DNA of 64,000 nucleotides from Phycisphaeraceae bacterium (lineage in GTDB: Bacteria; Planctomycetota; Phycisphaerae; Phycisphaerales; UBA1924): NCBI GenBank assembly GCA_020639235.1, contig JACKHC010000001.1:992001-1056000 (forward strand), given 5' to 3'. The notes below the pieces were generated by a model. That model was not told where the DNA came from. It saw only the letters and a program-made list of their open reading frames with translations, and did not search any database. Of this stretch, positions 9,674 through 20,743 are shown in pieces. Position 1 is the first letter of the stretch. Every line of letters starts with the position of its first letter. The position numbers and the translations under genes are program-made.

Positions 9674-10608
9674 CGCAGCACCCCCCGTCGGCGCAGGTAA
9701 TCGAGCAGCAGCGTCTCGATGGGCGTGTCCGACTGCATCGTCAGCAGCACCATCTCCCGCCGCGCGCAAAAGTCACGCAACTGATCGCAGTACGCCGTCA
9801 GGTTCGCCTTGTACCGCTTGAGCAGCGGCGCGCTGATCGTCACCTCCGTGATATCCGCGTCCTCCACATCGCGGAGCCGCAGGTCCCCGCCGATGGGCGG
9901 CTCGACCTCCTGCGGGCTGAGCACCTGAATCAGCACGATGTCGTACCCGCGTCCCACCAGGTACCGCAGCCCCTGGTCGTACCCCTCCTTGAAGAAGAAG
10001 TCCGAGAGCACAACCATCACGCCCTTGCCCTGGCGCGACAGCGCGATCCGTTTGCACGCGGCATCAAACCGCAGCTTGCCGACCGGGTCGAGCGAAGTGA
10101 GGAAGTACCCGATCTCGCTCAGACGCCGCCTGCCGCGCAGATTGCGGATCGTTGGGATCGCGCCGGGGTCGGCGTCCTCCGCCTCGTTGCCGCCGATCGC
10201 CGTCACCGCCACGCGGTTCATGTTCACAAGCCCGATGTACGCCAGCGCCGCCGCCGCCTTCTGCGCGAAGATGAACTTCTCCGGCTCGCCCGTCGCCATC
10301 GACTCACTCGCATCAACCACGATGTGCAGCGACAGGTCTTCCTCTTCCATGAAGAGTTTGAGGAACAACCGATCGAGCCGCCCGAAGATGTTCCAGTCGA
10401 TCCGGCGCAGGTCATCGCCGACCACATACTGGCGGTGATCCGCGAACTCGACCGACTGCCCGCGCCGCTTGGAGCGGCGCTCGCCCTTGACCTTCCCCTG
10501 AAACACCTTCTTCGATGTGATATCCAACTGGTTCAACTTGGCGACCAGCGGGCCGTCGAGCAGTTCGTCGAGTGAACGGGGCCGAGTTGGTGCGGTGGTG
10601 CGGAGCAT
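9670..10608 (-). CDS. DUF58 domain-containing protein
   Basis: The 312-residue protein contains the DUF58 signature G-D-D-L-R-R-I-D-W-N followed by a degenerate vWA-like fold beginning H-I-V-V-D-A-S-E-S-M. No membrane segment is visible, so it is probably cytosolic or peripheral. DUF58 proteins are encoded with MoxR AAA+ ATPases and BatA/vWA proteins and are thought to work with them in assembly or maturation of envelope complexes. Its ATG shares one base with the stop of the small lipoprotein gene (TAATG) and its stop overlaps the BatA-like gene, so it is tightly coupled on both sides. Confidence 0.95.
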   Translation of the reverse strand: MLRTTAPTRPRSLDELLDGPLVAKLNQLDITSKKVFQGKVKGERRSKRRGQSVEFADHRQYVVGDDLRRIDWNIFGRLDRLFLKLFMEEEDLSLHIVVDASESMATGEPEKFIFAQKAAAALAYIGLVNMNRVAVTAIGGNEAEDADPGAIPTIRNLRGRRRLSEIGYFLTSLDPVGKLRFDAACKRIALSRQGKGVMVVLSDFFFKEGYDQGLRYLVGRGYDIVLIQVLSPQEVEPPIGGDLRLRDVEDADITEVTISAPLLKRYKANLTAYCDQLRDFCARREMVLLTMQSDTPIETLLLDYLRRRGVLR

Positions 10609-11149
10609 TATTTCACGCGGACAAATCGACCGGGCGCATCGTCAGGCCAGATGGAACGAACATATTCAAACATCGCGTCAAGAATCTCAGCACGCTTATC
10701 CGGTGGAACCGGCAACTCAGACTGCGGGCCGTCAGGTAGCAGAATCCCCTTGTGAGACCAGTCATCTGGAAACGAACCGTTTCCTCCCATCACACGCAGA
10801 ACATTTCCATTGACTTCATAGACCATATAGTTGAATGTGGGATCTTCGGTACCCTCTGGGTCTCGCGATGCAGACTCCACAATGACATTGTCATTCACAC
10901 GAAAGGCAAACAGGTCCATCTGTTCGCCTTCGTAGCCGGGCGTGTGATTGGAAATCAGGTATTGGGCGGGTCCGACTCGTCGAATGACGAAGTTTGTGAC
11001 TCCGTCCTCTTCAGAACGCCATTCACCCGCTAAACCCTCGATGTCCACGGCCCGTACGCCCGCGACATTGCCAGGTGTAGTGACAGTCTGCGCGCACCCG
11101 AAAAGAGCTGTCCCCAGTAACAAGACTGCAGATGACAGGAGCGACTTCT

Positions 11150-11153
<4 letters not shown>
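10608..11153 (-). CDS. Small lipoprotein, unknown function
   Basis: The 181-residue product has a lipoprotein signal: M-K-K start, hydrophobic core, and lipobox L-F-G-C with acceptor cysteine at about residue 20. The mature part has no domain I can name. Beta-rich stretches such as F-V-I-R-R-V-G-P-A-Q-Y-L-I-S are consistent with a small beta-barrel or lipocalin-like fold, but this is only impression. It sits between moxR and the DUF58 gene with 4-base and 1-base overlaps, an unusual insertion in an otherwise standard MoxR-DUF58 pairing. Codon use is a little less GC-rich than the neighbours. Confidence 0.8.
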
Positions 11154-12190
<1,037 letters not shown>

Positions 12191-12221
12191 ATCTGCAACT
12201 CCATTCGCCTCTCGCGGCGAG

Positions 12222-15200
12222 TCAGTTCTGCTTGTCCTCGTCCTTCATCTGATCCTGCGCGCGTTTCTTCGCCGCCAGAAGCCGCGACATCCCGCCCTCC
12301 TCGTCCTTGCCCTTACCGCCTGGCTCCAGCGGTTCCGCATCTTTCTTGCGCTTGTCCACGATGGGGGCGGGGGCGTCTGTCACACTCCGCGCCGGCTTCT
12401 TCAGGTACTCATCCCCCGCCTCAAACTTCCGGCCCTTGTCAATCGCCGCGGGCGCTTCGGCCTTCGCGCCTTTCTCGCTACGCGCGGCGCGCTCCGCCAG
12501 TTTCGCCCGCGTCGTCTGCCGCGCGGCCCGCAGCGCATCGACCTGCGACGCCGCCGACCGCTTGGCCTTAAACAATCCCCGCGCCCACGCAATGATCGCC
12601 GGGATGTCGATCCGCACGCGCCGCACCGCCACATCCGTCAGGAAGATGCCGAGCGAAACCAGCGCGATCGCCAGCCAGATCGATCGGAGCGACACCGGCA
12701 TCGTCAGCCCCTGCCGGCTGAACAAGTCCGCGCCCGCCGGGTCGTCGTCGGGCAGCACGCGCCCCCCCGTGAGGTCCGCCACCTGCTGCAAGAGCGGCGT
12801 GTTGTCCTCCAGCGCGCGGTACTCATCCGGATAAGGCCGCAGCACCGCCGCCTGCACGGAGCCGCGATCCGGCGCACCGCCATCCGCGCCCGCGGCGTCG
12901 TACCGAAGCGTCACGATGTGCGTCCCCGCTTTGTTCGACGCGAAGTCGCCCTCGTACCGCCCCGGCGCGGTCTGCGTCAGTTCAAAGCCCTGCGCCTTCA
13001 GGTCCGGGTCCACCACCGCGCCGCGGAACGCCGCGAAGTTGAGCGGATCACCCACCGAGTCCAGCGCCGTCACGATCACGTGCGTCGAATCACCGCGCGT
13101 CTCGGTCGCGACGCTCAGGTTCGCCGCCCCCGCCGGCCGCATCGCCCACCGGATGTGCTGCTCCCAGAACTGCTTGTACCGGCCCCACGCCACCCAGTCC
13201 TCGCTCCACTTCGTCGCGGCGTCCGAAGTAAACGCAACCGCTCTTCCTAGTCCGTGCTGCCACTGCGCCACCAGCGGGTCGTCCTCCGCCGTGCGCGCCG
13301 TCGTCAGCGCCAAGCCCTCGCGGTCCGCGGTCACGACATACCCCGTCATGGCCGGCAGCGTGCCGCCGATCCCGCGCATCGCCTCCGCCGCGCCGTTCAC
13401 AACCTTCGGGTTGAACGGGTCGCCCTCCCAGATGAGCGACCGCTTCACCGTCTGCGCTTCCTTGATGAAAATCTCGGGCAGCTGCGCCAGTTGCCCCTGA
13501 TTCCCGCGCGAATAGATCGTGTAGTTCCGCCCGCCCGTCGCGTTGGCGAGGTTCTTCATGTTCGTCACATCGTTCGATCCGCCGTGCGGATCGACGCAGA
13601 CCGTCGTGATCGTGATCTTCGCGGCCTGGTACTGATTCACGAGCGTCATCGAGGGCATCGTCGCGTCGCCATCCGTCACCATGATCAGATGCTTCTGGCC
13701 CGCCTTGACATTCGCCAGCGAGTTGTACGCCGCCTGCATCGGCGCGCCGTAGTCAGGCATATCGCCGAAGTTCATGTTGGCGATCGCCGCGTTCGCCGCT
13801 GTCCCGTCACCTTTCTCCTGCATCGGAAAGATCCAGCGCACGCCGTCGCTGCTCCCCGTGGACCACGAATACTCCACGATGCCGACCTCATCCCGGCTCG
13901 AGAGCGCGCCCACGGCCGCCTTGGCCGTCTGCTTGCCGAGATACACACCGTTGGGAATCTCGATCGAGTGCATGATCATCGCCAGCGCGCCCTTGGGGAT
14001 GTTCCGCTTCTCGGGCGGCTCGAGGAGCAGCGGCAAGACCTCCGCCACGGGCGAACCGATCCAGCCGCCCGCGCCGAACGAGTTCTCGCCGCCGATCATC
14101 ACCAGCCCGCCCCCCGCGTCGCGCACGTACGATGCCATCTCCTTCTGCTGCGCAAAGTCAAAGGAATACGCAGGCACATCCATCAGCACGACCGCGTCGA
14201 ACTCCTGCAACTCCGCCAGCGACCGCGGCGACTCGCTCGAGTGCCGCAGCTCAACACTGATCCGCGACTCTTCCAGCGCATCCACCATCGGCGCCGCCGC
14301 TGCCGGGTTGTCGCACAGCAGCAGCACCGCGCCCTCCGCCGACACGAAGGTGACGCCCGCGGCCGTGTTGTTCTCCGCGATCGAGTCCCCGGACCCTTCA
14401 ACCGGTGCGAAGAACGCCTTGAACTCCAGCGCCCCGGGCCGCGACACCGTCACCGGCACAAGCAGCGTGTTCACGCCCTCATTGAGCGTGTACATCTGCC
14501 CGAACGTCGCCGGATCATCGGGCGACAGATCCACCGGGCGGTCGCCCATCATCAGGGTCAACTCGCCCGTCGTATCTTTCTTCGCGGTGAGCGACATCCG
14601 CACACTGATCGTCTGCCCCTTCCGCGCCGTCGCGGGCGCGTACAGCCCGTCGAAAATCACCTCGTTCTCGTATTTGTAGTCGATGGGCAGCACATCGATG
14701 GGCACGCCCGCCGCCGCAGCAGCGCGCGCCGCCGTCAGCAGACTCCCCTGCGTCTCATTCCCGTCGCTCACGAGCGTCAACCGTCCCGCCGCGTCGGGCG
14801 GAATCATCGACATCGCCAGCCGCACGCCCGAGGCCAGATCGGTCGCCGACTCCAGGCCGATCATCGCGCTCCCGCCCTCGAGCTTGGTGCGCACCTCGTT
14901 CACATCCGCCTTCACCGGCTCGGGGAGCGACTGCGTCAGCGCATCCGCAGCAGTTGTCACAGCGCCGAGGCGATCCGTCTTCTTCGAGTTCGCCAGCGCC
15001 TCCGCCACATACGCGTGCAGGTTCTCGTGCACGCCCTGCGGCATCGATCGGCTCTTGTCCACGATCATGATCGTGGCGACATCCTTTGACACAAGCCGCC
15101 ACATCGGGTCCGCCAGCGCCGCGATGATCGCCGTCAGCAGGATCAGCCGAATCACCAGCGCCACCCGCCGCGTCACCGTCCCCATCCCCGTCAGCGACTT

Positions 15201-15287
15201 TCTTGCGAACCAGATCGTCAGCGCCCAAGTCACTGGAATCAGCAGCAGCCACACCGGCGCATCAAACTGGATCGGCCCCACGATCAT
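12222..15287 (-). CDS. Large membrane protein with vWA and glutamine-amidotransferase-like domains
   Basis: The 1021-residue protein has two N-terminal hydrophobic helices (about 13-29 and 42-60), then a vWA domain with MIDAS V-D-K-S-R-S-M. A class-I glutamine-amidotransferase-like segment near residues 335-420 contains G-G-G-L-V-M-I-G-G-E-N-S-F. A second vWA-like part contains M-V-T-D-G-D-A-T. A membrane helix near 870-890 precedes a long charged Lys/Glu/Ala-rich tail. This domain order is a recurring partner of MoxR/DUF58 operons; the amidotransferase fold lacks an obvious catalytic cysteine and is probably a binding domain. It overlaps the permease-NHL gene by 4 bases. Confidence 0.92.
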   Translation of the reverse strand: MIVGPIQFDAPVWLLLIPVTWALTIWFARKSLTGMGTVTRRVALVIRLILLTAIIAALADPMWRLVSKDVATIMIVDKSRSMPQGVHENLHAYVAEALANSKKTDRLGAVTTAADALTQSLPEPVKADVNEVRTKLEGGSAMIGLESATDLASGVRLAMSMIPPDAAGRLTLVSDGNETQGSLLTAARAAAAAGVPIDVLPIDYKYENEVIFDGLYAPATARKGQTISVRMSLTAKKDTTGELTLMMGDRPVDLSPDDPATFGQMYTLNEGVNTLLVPVTVSRPGALEFKAFFAPVEGSGDSIAENNTAAGVTFVSAEGAVLLLCDNPAAAAPMVDALEESRISVELRHSSESPRSLAELQEFDAVVLMDVPAYSFDFAQQKEMASYVRDAGGGLVMIGGENSFGAGGWIGSPVAEVLPLLLEPPEKRNIPKGALAMIMHSIEIPNGVYLGKQTAKAAVGALSSRDEVGIVEYSWSTGSSDGVRWIFPMQEKGDGTAANAAIANMNFGDMPDYGAPMQAAYNSLANVKAGQKHLIMVTDGDATMPSMTLVNQYQAAKITITTVCVDPHGGSNDVTNMKNLANATGGRNYTIYSRGNQGQLAQLPEIFIKEAQTVKRSLIWEGDPFNPKVVNGAAEAMRGIGGTLPAMTGYVVTADREGLALTTARTAEDDPLVAQWQHGLGRAVAFTSDAATKWSEDWVAWGRYKQFWEQHIRWAMRPAGAANLSVATETRGDSTHVIVTALDSVGDPLNFAAFRGAVVDPDLKAQGFELTQTAPGRYEGDFASNKAGTHIVTLRYDAAGADGGAPDRGSVQAAVLRPYPDEYRALEDNTPLLQQVADLTGGRVLPDDDPAGADLFSRQGLTMPVSLRSIWLAIALVSLGIFLTDVAVRRVRIDIPAIIAWARGLFKAKRSAASQVDALRAARQTTRAKLAERAARSEKGAKAEAPAAIDKGRKFEAGDEYLKKPARSVTDAPAPIVDKRKKDAEPLEPGGKGKDEEGGMSRLLAAKKRAQDQMKDEDKQN

Positions 15288-17854
15288 CGCGACGCCACCC
15301 CCGTCCCCACACTCGACACCGATGCGCGCTCGGGCCGGAAGCGAATCACGCGGTTGTTCCCCGAGTCGAGCACGAACAGATCACGACCCACGGCCGCCAC
15401 ACCCCAAGGCGAAACCAGTTGCCCCTCGCCGCGCCCCGCCGTGCCGTAAATACCAAGACCCTCACCCGTGCCCGGATCGATGATCTGCACGCGGCATCCG
15501 CCATACTCGGCCACCGCAACCGATCCGTCCTCGCGCATCGCAAGCCCGTAAGGGTAGCGGAAGGCGCCGGCCCCGATGCCCGGCGTCTGGTCGGCGAGCC
15601 CGATCCACGCGATCAACTCGCCATCGAGGGTGAACCGACCGAGCCGATGGTCCACCGCGTCCGCGACGATCAGCTCCCGCCGACGCGAATCGAACACCAT
15701 CGATTGCGGCCGACTGAACACGACGTCGCCGTCGACTGCGCGATCCGGCGCATGCCCGAACGAAAACAGGAACGCACCGTCCGCGTCGAACGCGCTGATG
15801 CGATCATTGCCGCCGTACTCACTCACATAGATCCGCTCCGGCGTCACGCCGTCGCTCGCGGGAATAATCACCACATCCGTCGGATAGATGAACTGCCCGT
15901 CGCCCTCGCCGAGCTCACCGATCGTGCGCACGAGTTCGGCGCTATCATCCGTTGGTCGGTACACATCCACCCGGTGCTGATGCGTATCGGCGATGTAAAT
16001 CAGCCCATCGGGCCCGGCCGTCACACCGACCGGGTACCCCTTCTCGACATTCGGGAGCTTCCACCGCGCGACGGGTTCCCCGTCGAGCGTCGCGCGCGAG
16101 ACCCATCCCGACTTGTCGATGATCCACAGGTTCTTCCCGTCCGTATCGATGCACCGCGGGTATACGAGTTGCAACTTCTCGTTCAGCCCGCCGAACTGCG
16201 CCTTCACCTCGATCGGGAGCGCTACTTCCGGGTCCCGGTGCCCGCACGCCGGGAGCACCACCATCGCGACCGCCAGCAGCGCGATCGGCGCGCCGCGCCG
16301 CAGCGCTCGCAGACTCCGTGTTGACATCGCCCCGGCGATCACGCCGAGCAGAATACCGGAGGCGAGCAACGCGAGCCCCATCGCCGACAACTCGTCGTCT
16401 CGCAAGTAATGCAGCTTCGCCAGCAGCGCCTCGGCCAGGTTGCCCGGGCCCGGGGGGGCCGCGATCACCGTCGCCTCGATCTCATGCAGACTCAATGCGA
16501 AGCCCGCGACGGGTGCAGCCAGAATCAACCCCGCCTGCAACCGCCCCGCCGATCGCCACCACGCCACCAAGCCACCGCCCGAAAGCATCCGCCGGGCGTC
16601 CCGGAGCGGCTCGCTCTCGACGGCGTGCGCCAACACGCCAAGTATCGCGCCCACACCACCGAATCGCGCCAGGTGCGCCACGACCAGAACCATCCGATCG
16701 GGGAGCCAAGCCAGACCGGGCCATCGCTCCGCGCTCGCCAGCGCGCCGCCCACCAGCACACCCGGCACTACCGCTATCACGATCCACCCGTACACGCCCG
16801 CAAGCGTCAATCGACGCACCCACCGCGACTGGGCGCTCATTCCCGCCGCGGTGCCCATCGCGATCATCGCGCTCCCGGACGCCACCAACAGCGCCGTTAC
16901 TGAACTGTTCGCGATCGCGTCGCCGAACACAGCGGGAATCCGCCTGATCGCATGCCACACGCCGCCATGAGACGCGAACACCACGGTCGGCACAATCACC
17001 GCCATCCCCCAGATCAACCACGCCGCCACTACCGAACCCCGCCCCCCGCTCGAGTCTCGCTCAACGCCGGTCGATGCGACCAGGTGGCACGCGCGAATCA
17101 GACGCCGCGCCATGAACACACCCGCCGCCGCCGCAAAGAGAATCAGCGGCAGCGCGAGCATCCACGCGCCCGGTGACCACCCCGACTCATTCACCCGCCG
17201 CCATACCACCACCGCGTACGTCTGCACCCTGGCCAGGTGGAGCGGGATGGCGCTTCCGAACATGATCATGGATACGACACAGACGCTGGTCAGGATCGCC
17301 GGCATCACCATGCCACTTTGGGCACGCCATCGCCGAATCGCCCCGGCCCCCGACATCCGAAGCGCGTCGAGCGCCTCCCGGTCGATCCGACGGGCCGCCG
17401 ACCCGACAATCACTGCTCCGATCGGCATCGCCCAAAGCGCTAGCCCGCCTAGGGCTTGCGCGTACCCCGCCCATTGCCACACCCAGGTCGGGGCGCCCTC
17501 CAGCGTCGCTCCCAACCTCGTCCCCGGCTCGCGCAACAACCCCCAAGACGCGTAGATCAAATACTGCGGCAACATCAGCGGTGCGCACAGAATCGCCCAC
17601 CACCGCGCCCCCATCCGCCGCGACGCCCACGCCGCCGGAAGCGCCATCGCCGTCGCGATCACCCCGATCCCCACAGCAACCAGCAACGTCCACCCGAACC
17701 ATCCAGCCGCATCCGCCCAATCGATCGGCGCATGAGCGATCTGCGTTGCACGCATCGCCCGGCCCGCGCCGAGGATCATCATCCCCGCGATCAACGCGCA
17801 CGAAGCCGCGACGAGCCCACCCAACACCTGCATCAACCCGACGCGAGGTCTCAT
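15284..17854 (-). CDS. Fusion of Fe3+-type ABC permease with NHL-repeat lipoprotein
   Basis: The 856-residue product has two parts. Residues 1 to about 505 are a FbpB-like double permease with about 12 hydrophobic segments and two EAA-type cytoplasmic loops: E-A-L-D-A-L-R-M-S-G-A-G and, more degenerate, R-D-A-R-R-M-L-S-G-G-G. Residues 540-850 form an NHL/beta-propeller region with repeats such as G-L-I-Y-I-A-D-T-H-Q-H-R-V-D-V-Y and L-F-V-L-D-S-G-N-N-R-V-I-R-F. At the junction, from an internal ATG at 16327, the sequence looks exactly like a lipoprotein signal with lipobox L-P-A-C. Either the genes fused or the second part is also made separately. The ATG at 17854 overlaps the solute-binding gene stop (ATGA). 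Confidence 0.85.
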   Translation of the reverse strand: MRPRVGLMQVLGGLVAASCALIAGMMILGAGRAMRATQIAHAPIDWADAAGWFGWTLLVAVGIGVIATAMALPAAWASRRMGARWWAILCAPLMLPQYLIYASWGLLREPGTRLGATLEGAPTWVWQWAGYAQALGGLALWAMPIGAVIVGSAARRIDREALDALRMSGAGAIRRWRAQSGMVMPAILTSVCVVSMIMFGSAIPLHLARVQTYAVVVWRRVNESGWSPGAWMLALPLILFAAAAGVFMARRLIRACHLVASTGVERDSSGGRGSVVAAWLIWGMAVIVPTVVFASHGGVWHAIRRIPAVFGDAIANSSVTALLVASGSAMIAMGTAAGMSAQSRWVRRLTLAGVYGWIVIAVVPGVLVGGALASAERWPGLAWLPDRMVLVVAHLARFGGVGAILGVLAHAVESEPLRDARRMLSGGGLVAWWRSAGRLQAGLILAAPVAGFALSLHEIEATVIAAPPGPGNLAEALLAKLHYLRDDELSAMGLALLASGILLGVIAGAMSTRSLRALRRGAPIALLAVAMVVLPACGHRDPEVALPIEVKAQFGGLNEKLQLVYPRCIDTDGKNLWIIDKSGWVSRATLDGEPVARWKLPNVEKGYPVGVTAGPDGLIYIADTHQHRVDVYRPTDDSAELVRTIGELGEGDGQFIYPTDVVIIPASDGVTPERIYVSEYGGNDRISAFDADGAFLFSFGHAPDRAVDGDVVFSRPQSMVFDSRRRELIVADAVDHRLGRFTLDGELIAWIGLADQTPGIGAGAFRYPYGLAMREDGSVAVAEYGGCRVQIIDPGTGEGLGIYGTAGRGEGQLVSPWGVAAVGRDLFVLDSGNNRVIRFRPERASVSSVGTGVASR

Positions 17855-18879
17855 CCGCCAAGAATATCCCGGCACGCCTCCATCGCGTCGTCCATCGCGT
17901 CGGTCGCATCGCCGATCCCCAGCGGCATCGAATCGGGCGGTTCATACGCCCCGAACTCCGACCGGAGCGTAGCGCGCACCGGGTAGTTATGCGAGTCGCT
18001 CTCCGCGAGGAGCCGCTCGACCTGCTCCGACATCAGGAACTCCATGAGCCGCGCCGCGTTGTCCGGGTTCGGCCCGTCCTTCACCCGCGCCACCGTGTTG
18101 GGGATCGTCATCACGCCGTGCTTCGACGCGCCAAGATCGTGACGCACATACACCAGATCAATTGGCCACCCGTTCCGCTGCCCCGAGAACACATCGTCCG
18201 TGTCCGTCAGCCCGACCGCCGCTTCCCCGGTCGCCACCGCCCGAACGACCGCCGAGTTCCCGTCCAGCAACAGCACGCGGTTCGCCTTCAAGCCCGCAAG
18301 CCAGGCGCGCGTTCCATCATCGCCCCACAGCGCTACGAGCATCGCCATGTGCCCGCGCGTCGTGCCGAACTCGGGCCGCGCCATCGCGATCCGGCCCTTC
18401 CACTTCGTCTCGGTCAGGTCGTGCATCTGGCCGGGCGCATCCTCACCCGTCACGAGGTTCGTATTGAACACGATCACGCGCGACCGCAGCGCCAGCCCGT
18501 ACCACGAATATTCCGGCGCGCGATACTCCTCGGGCCACAAGTCCAGCGCCTCCGTCCGCATCGACTCGAGCACGCCCTCGCGCGCCAGTTGCTCGGTCAT
18601 AAAGGGCTCACTCGACCAGAACACATCCGCCACCGGCGCATCCTGTTCCAGACGCAACCGCCCGACGAGCCCCGTCGTTTTCGTGGCCTCGGTGTCCGTC
18701 CGTGCATCGACGCGGATCCCCGTCTCGTGCTCGAACGCCTCGATGATCGGGCGCGCGTACACCTCATCCACGCTGTAATACAGCACAACGACCGAGCGAT
18801 CATCGTGCCGCTCCGCGCACGACGACACCAGTCCCCAACCCAAGACGCAGAGTGTGACTAGCGCCGCGCGGCGCAACAT
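17851..18879 (-). CDS. Iron(III)-type ABC transporter substrate-binding lipoprotein
   Basis: The 342-residue protein has a lipoprotein signal with lipobox V-S-S-C (acceptor C21). The mature domain begins V-V-V-L-Y-Y-S-V-D and includes F-E-H-E-T-G-I-R-V and D-V-F-W-S-S-E-P, the pattern of FutA/FbpA-type Fe3+-binding proteins that use a tyrosine-rich or carbonate-assisted site. It would deliver ligand to the permease half encoded next, which it overlaps by 4 bases. I chose the ATG at 18879 over an in-frame TTG 6 bases upstream. No matching ABC ATPase gene lies beside it. Iron is the likely substrate by family, not proven. Confidence 0.9.
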   Translation of the reverse strand: MLRRAALVTLCVLGWGLVSSCAERHDDRSVVVLYYSVDEVYARPIIEAFEHETGIRVDARTDTEATKTTGLVGRLRLEQDAPVADVFWSSEPFMTEQLAREGVLESMRTEALDLWPEEYRAPEYSWYGLALRSRVIVFNTNLVTGEDAPGQMHDLTETKWKGRIAMARPEFGTTRGHMAMLVALWGDDGTRAWLAGLKANRVLLLDGNSAVVRAVATGEAAVGLTDTDDVFSGQRNGWPIDLVYVRHDLGASKHGVMTIPNTVARVKDGPNPDNAARLMEFLMSEQVERLLAESDSHNYPVRATLRSEFGAYEPPDSMPLGIGDATDAMDDAMEACRDILGG

Positions 18880-18885
18880 CCGCAA

Positions 18886-20616
18886 TCAGTTCCCGCTGTC
18901 CGAGGCAGGAGCGGGGGGGGCGGCGGACTCTTCGCTCACGGGCGCATCCTTCGCCGACTGTTCCAGTGCGCCAAAGTACTTCTTGATCGCCTCGTGGAAC
19001 TCACGCGGGATCTGGTTGTTCTCGATCTCCTCCGAGGCGCTCGCGCTGGCCGCCTTCACGGCGTCGGCGAACTGGGCGCGCGACTCGCCGCGCACCTGCT
19101 CGCCCTGCACAAACTGGCTCCCGAGGATGACATTGTCGTCGGAGTTCGCGCCCTTGACCTTCTCCTTGTTGGTGGAGAAGTCCGTCGCCGCCTCATCGGA
19201 GTCGCCCGCGCCGCGCCCGCGCCTGTCGCCGCTCGGCTTATTCAGCGAGTACTTATCGCTCATCTTGTTGCCGAGTCCACTACCCTCGCACTGGCCCATG
19301 CACTGACTCAGTTCCGCGAGTTTCGCCTCGATCGCCGACTGCTGCAGCGCCGCCATCGCCTGCTGCTTCTCCAGATCGCTCAGTGCGCCCATCTGGTCCG
19401 CCAACTGCGACATCTGGTCCAGATTCATGTCCTCGGGCGTCATCCCGCCCGCAGCACCCGAGCACGCCGACGACATGTTCTGGCACATCGACTGGCACTG
19501 CGACTGGCTCTTGGCCATCTGCTCGAGCATCTGCTTCTGCTCGGGCGTCAGGTGCTGCGCCTGTTGCAAGGCCTGCTGCATCGCCTGCGGGTTCTTTGCC
19601 AGCTCCTTGTCGAGCCCCAACTCCTCCAGCTTCTTCTCAAGATCACCCTGCTTCTGCGCCAGTTCCGCCAGCTGCTCCGCAAGACTCTTGAGCTGCTCCT
19701 GCATCTGCTTCTTCTGTTCCTCGGTCATCTCGCCGCTGGCGACCTTCTCCGCCAACTCCGATAGCTGCTTCTGCGCCTGCTCGAAGTTGCCCTGCTGGAG
19801 CGACTTCATCATCTCGTTGAGCGGCCCCGGGCCCGGCTGCTTCAGCTGCTCCATCAGATCCTTCATCGAGTCGAGCGTCTTCGACTCCTCGCCGTTCTGA
19901 AGCTGATCCAGCCGCTCCTGCGCGCTCGTCAGCTTCGCCATCGCGCTGCGCCGGATATCCATCGGGTCCGTCATCTCGGGGACCTCCGGCTCGACCGGCT
20001 CGTCCTCCATCCCCGCCTCATCGCCCACATCCAGCAACGCGTCGACCTTCGCCAGAATCTCGTCGGCTTCCTGCTCCTGCGCCTCGGCCTGCATCACGTC
20101 CTTCTGCTGCTCTTCCTTCTCCTTCCGCTCGGCGCTCAGCCCGAGCAGATCGCTCTGCGGCACAAGACCCAGCGCAAAGAACACACCCACCGCGACTAGC
20201 GGCATGAACCAGCCCCGCGGCGCACGCACCGGAACGACATCCCGCATCACGACCCGACGCGAAACCTCCTGCGCATGGTCACGAGCCGCCCGGCTCCACG
20301 CATCCTCGGAACGCTCGACGCACAGCGCCGTCGAGATCGCTTCCTTCAACCCCGCCCGCTCATCAACAACCCGCGCTACCGCGAGCCGATTCTTCCGCGT
20401 CGCGATCGTCCAGATCACCGCCGCCACAACACCGATGCCCCCCGCGAGCAGCCACGCCAGTTGCCAGTCCATCGTGTAGGCCAGGAATCGCTCGCCCAAT
20501 CGCGCCGCGACAACAATGCACGACGCCACGAGCAGCCAAACGACAAGCGCCCGGAACAACGCCTCAAGCATCAAACGCCCGGTGGCCCTGCGAAGCACGC
20601 GATTGATCTCGGTCAT
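18886..20616 (-). CDS. Coiled-coil membrane protein, Gln/Met-rich
   Basis: The 576-residue protein starts at an ATG with GGGGAG six to seven bases upstream; a longer ATG at 20670 lacks a comparable site. Three hydrophobic segments (about 18-40, 50-70 and 145-163) are followed by a very long helical region, residues 185-440, dense in Gln, Glu, Lys and Met with heptad-like spacing, as in L-K-S-L-A-E-Q-L-A-E-L-A-Q-K-Q. The C-terminal 100 residues are charged and probably disordered. It recalls DUF4175-type proteins of MoxR/vWA operons, though I assign this only by layout. It heads the array and ends 6 bases before the solute-binding gene. Confidence 0.8.
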   Translation of the reverse strand: MTEINRVLRRATGRLMLEALFRALVVWLLVASCIVVAARLGERFLAYTMDWQLAWLLAGGIGVVAAVIWTIATRKNRLAVARVVDERAGLKEAISTALCVERSEDAWSRAARDHAQEVSRRVVMRDVVPVRAPRGWFMPLVAVGVFFALGLVPQSDLLGLSAERKEKEEQQKDVMQAEAQEQEADEILAKVDALLDVGDEAGMEDEPVEPEVPEMTDPMDIRRSAMAKLTSAQERLDQLQNGEESKTLDSMKDLMEQLKQPGPGPLNEMMKSLQQGNFEQAQKQLSELAEKVASGEMTEEQKKQMQEQLKSLAEQLAELAQKQGDLEKKLEELGLDKELAKNPQAMQQALQQAQHLTPEQKQMLEQMAKSQSQCQSMCQNMSSACSGAAGGMTPEDMNLDQMSQLADQMGALSDLEKQQAMAALQQSAIEAKLAELSQCMGQCEGSGLGNKMSDKYSLNKPSGDRRGRGAGDSDEAATDFSTNKEKVKGANSDDNVILGSQFVQGEQVRGESRAQFADAVKAASASASEEIENNQIPREFHEAIKKYFGALEQSAKDAPVSEESAAPPAPASDSGN

Positions 20617-20743
20617 GGTCGACTCCCCGGCGGATCGTGGAGAAACCCAATCAGCCCCCTCGGGCCGCATCTAGATATAGAGAGTATCGCCGCCAACCCC
20701 GCCGAGTTTCCCAAAATCCGCCCGCGAGCCCCAAAAACCCGCC

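Noticed and set aside
13254..15089. 611-codon plus-strand frame opposite the vWA/GATase gene
   Set aside because: Composition is dominated by Arg, His and Pro with no recognisable motif; the minus-strand gene is certain.
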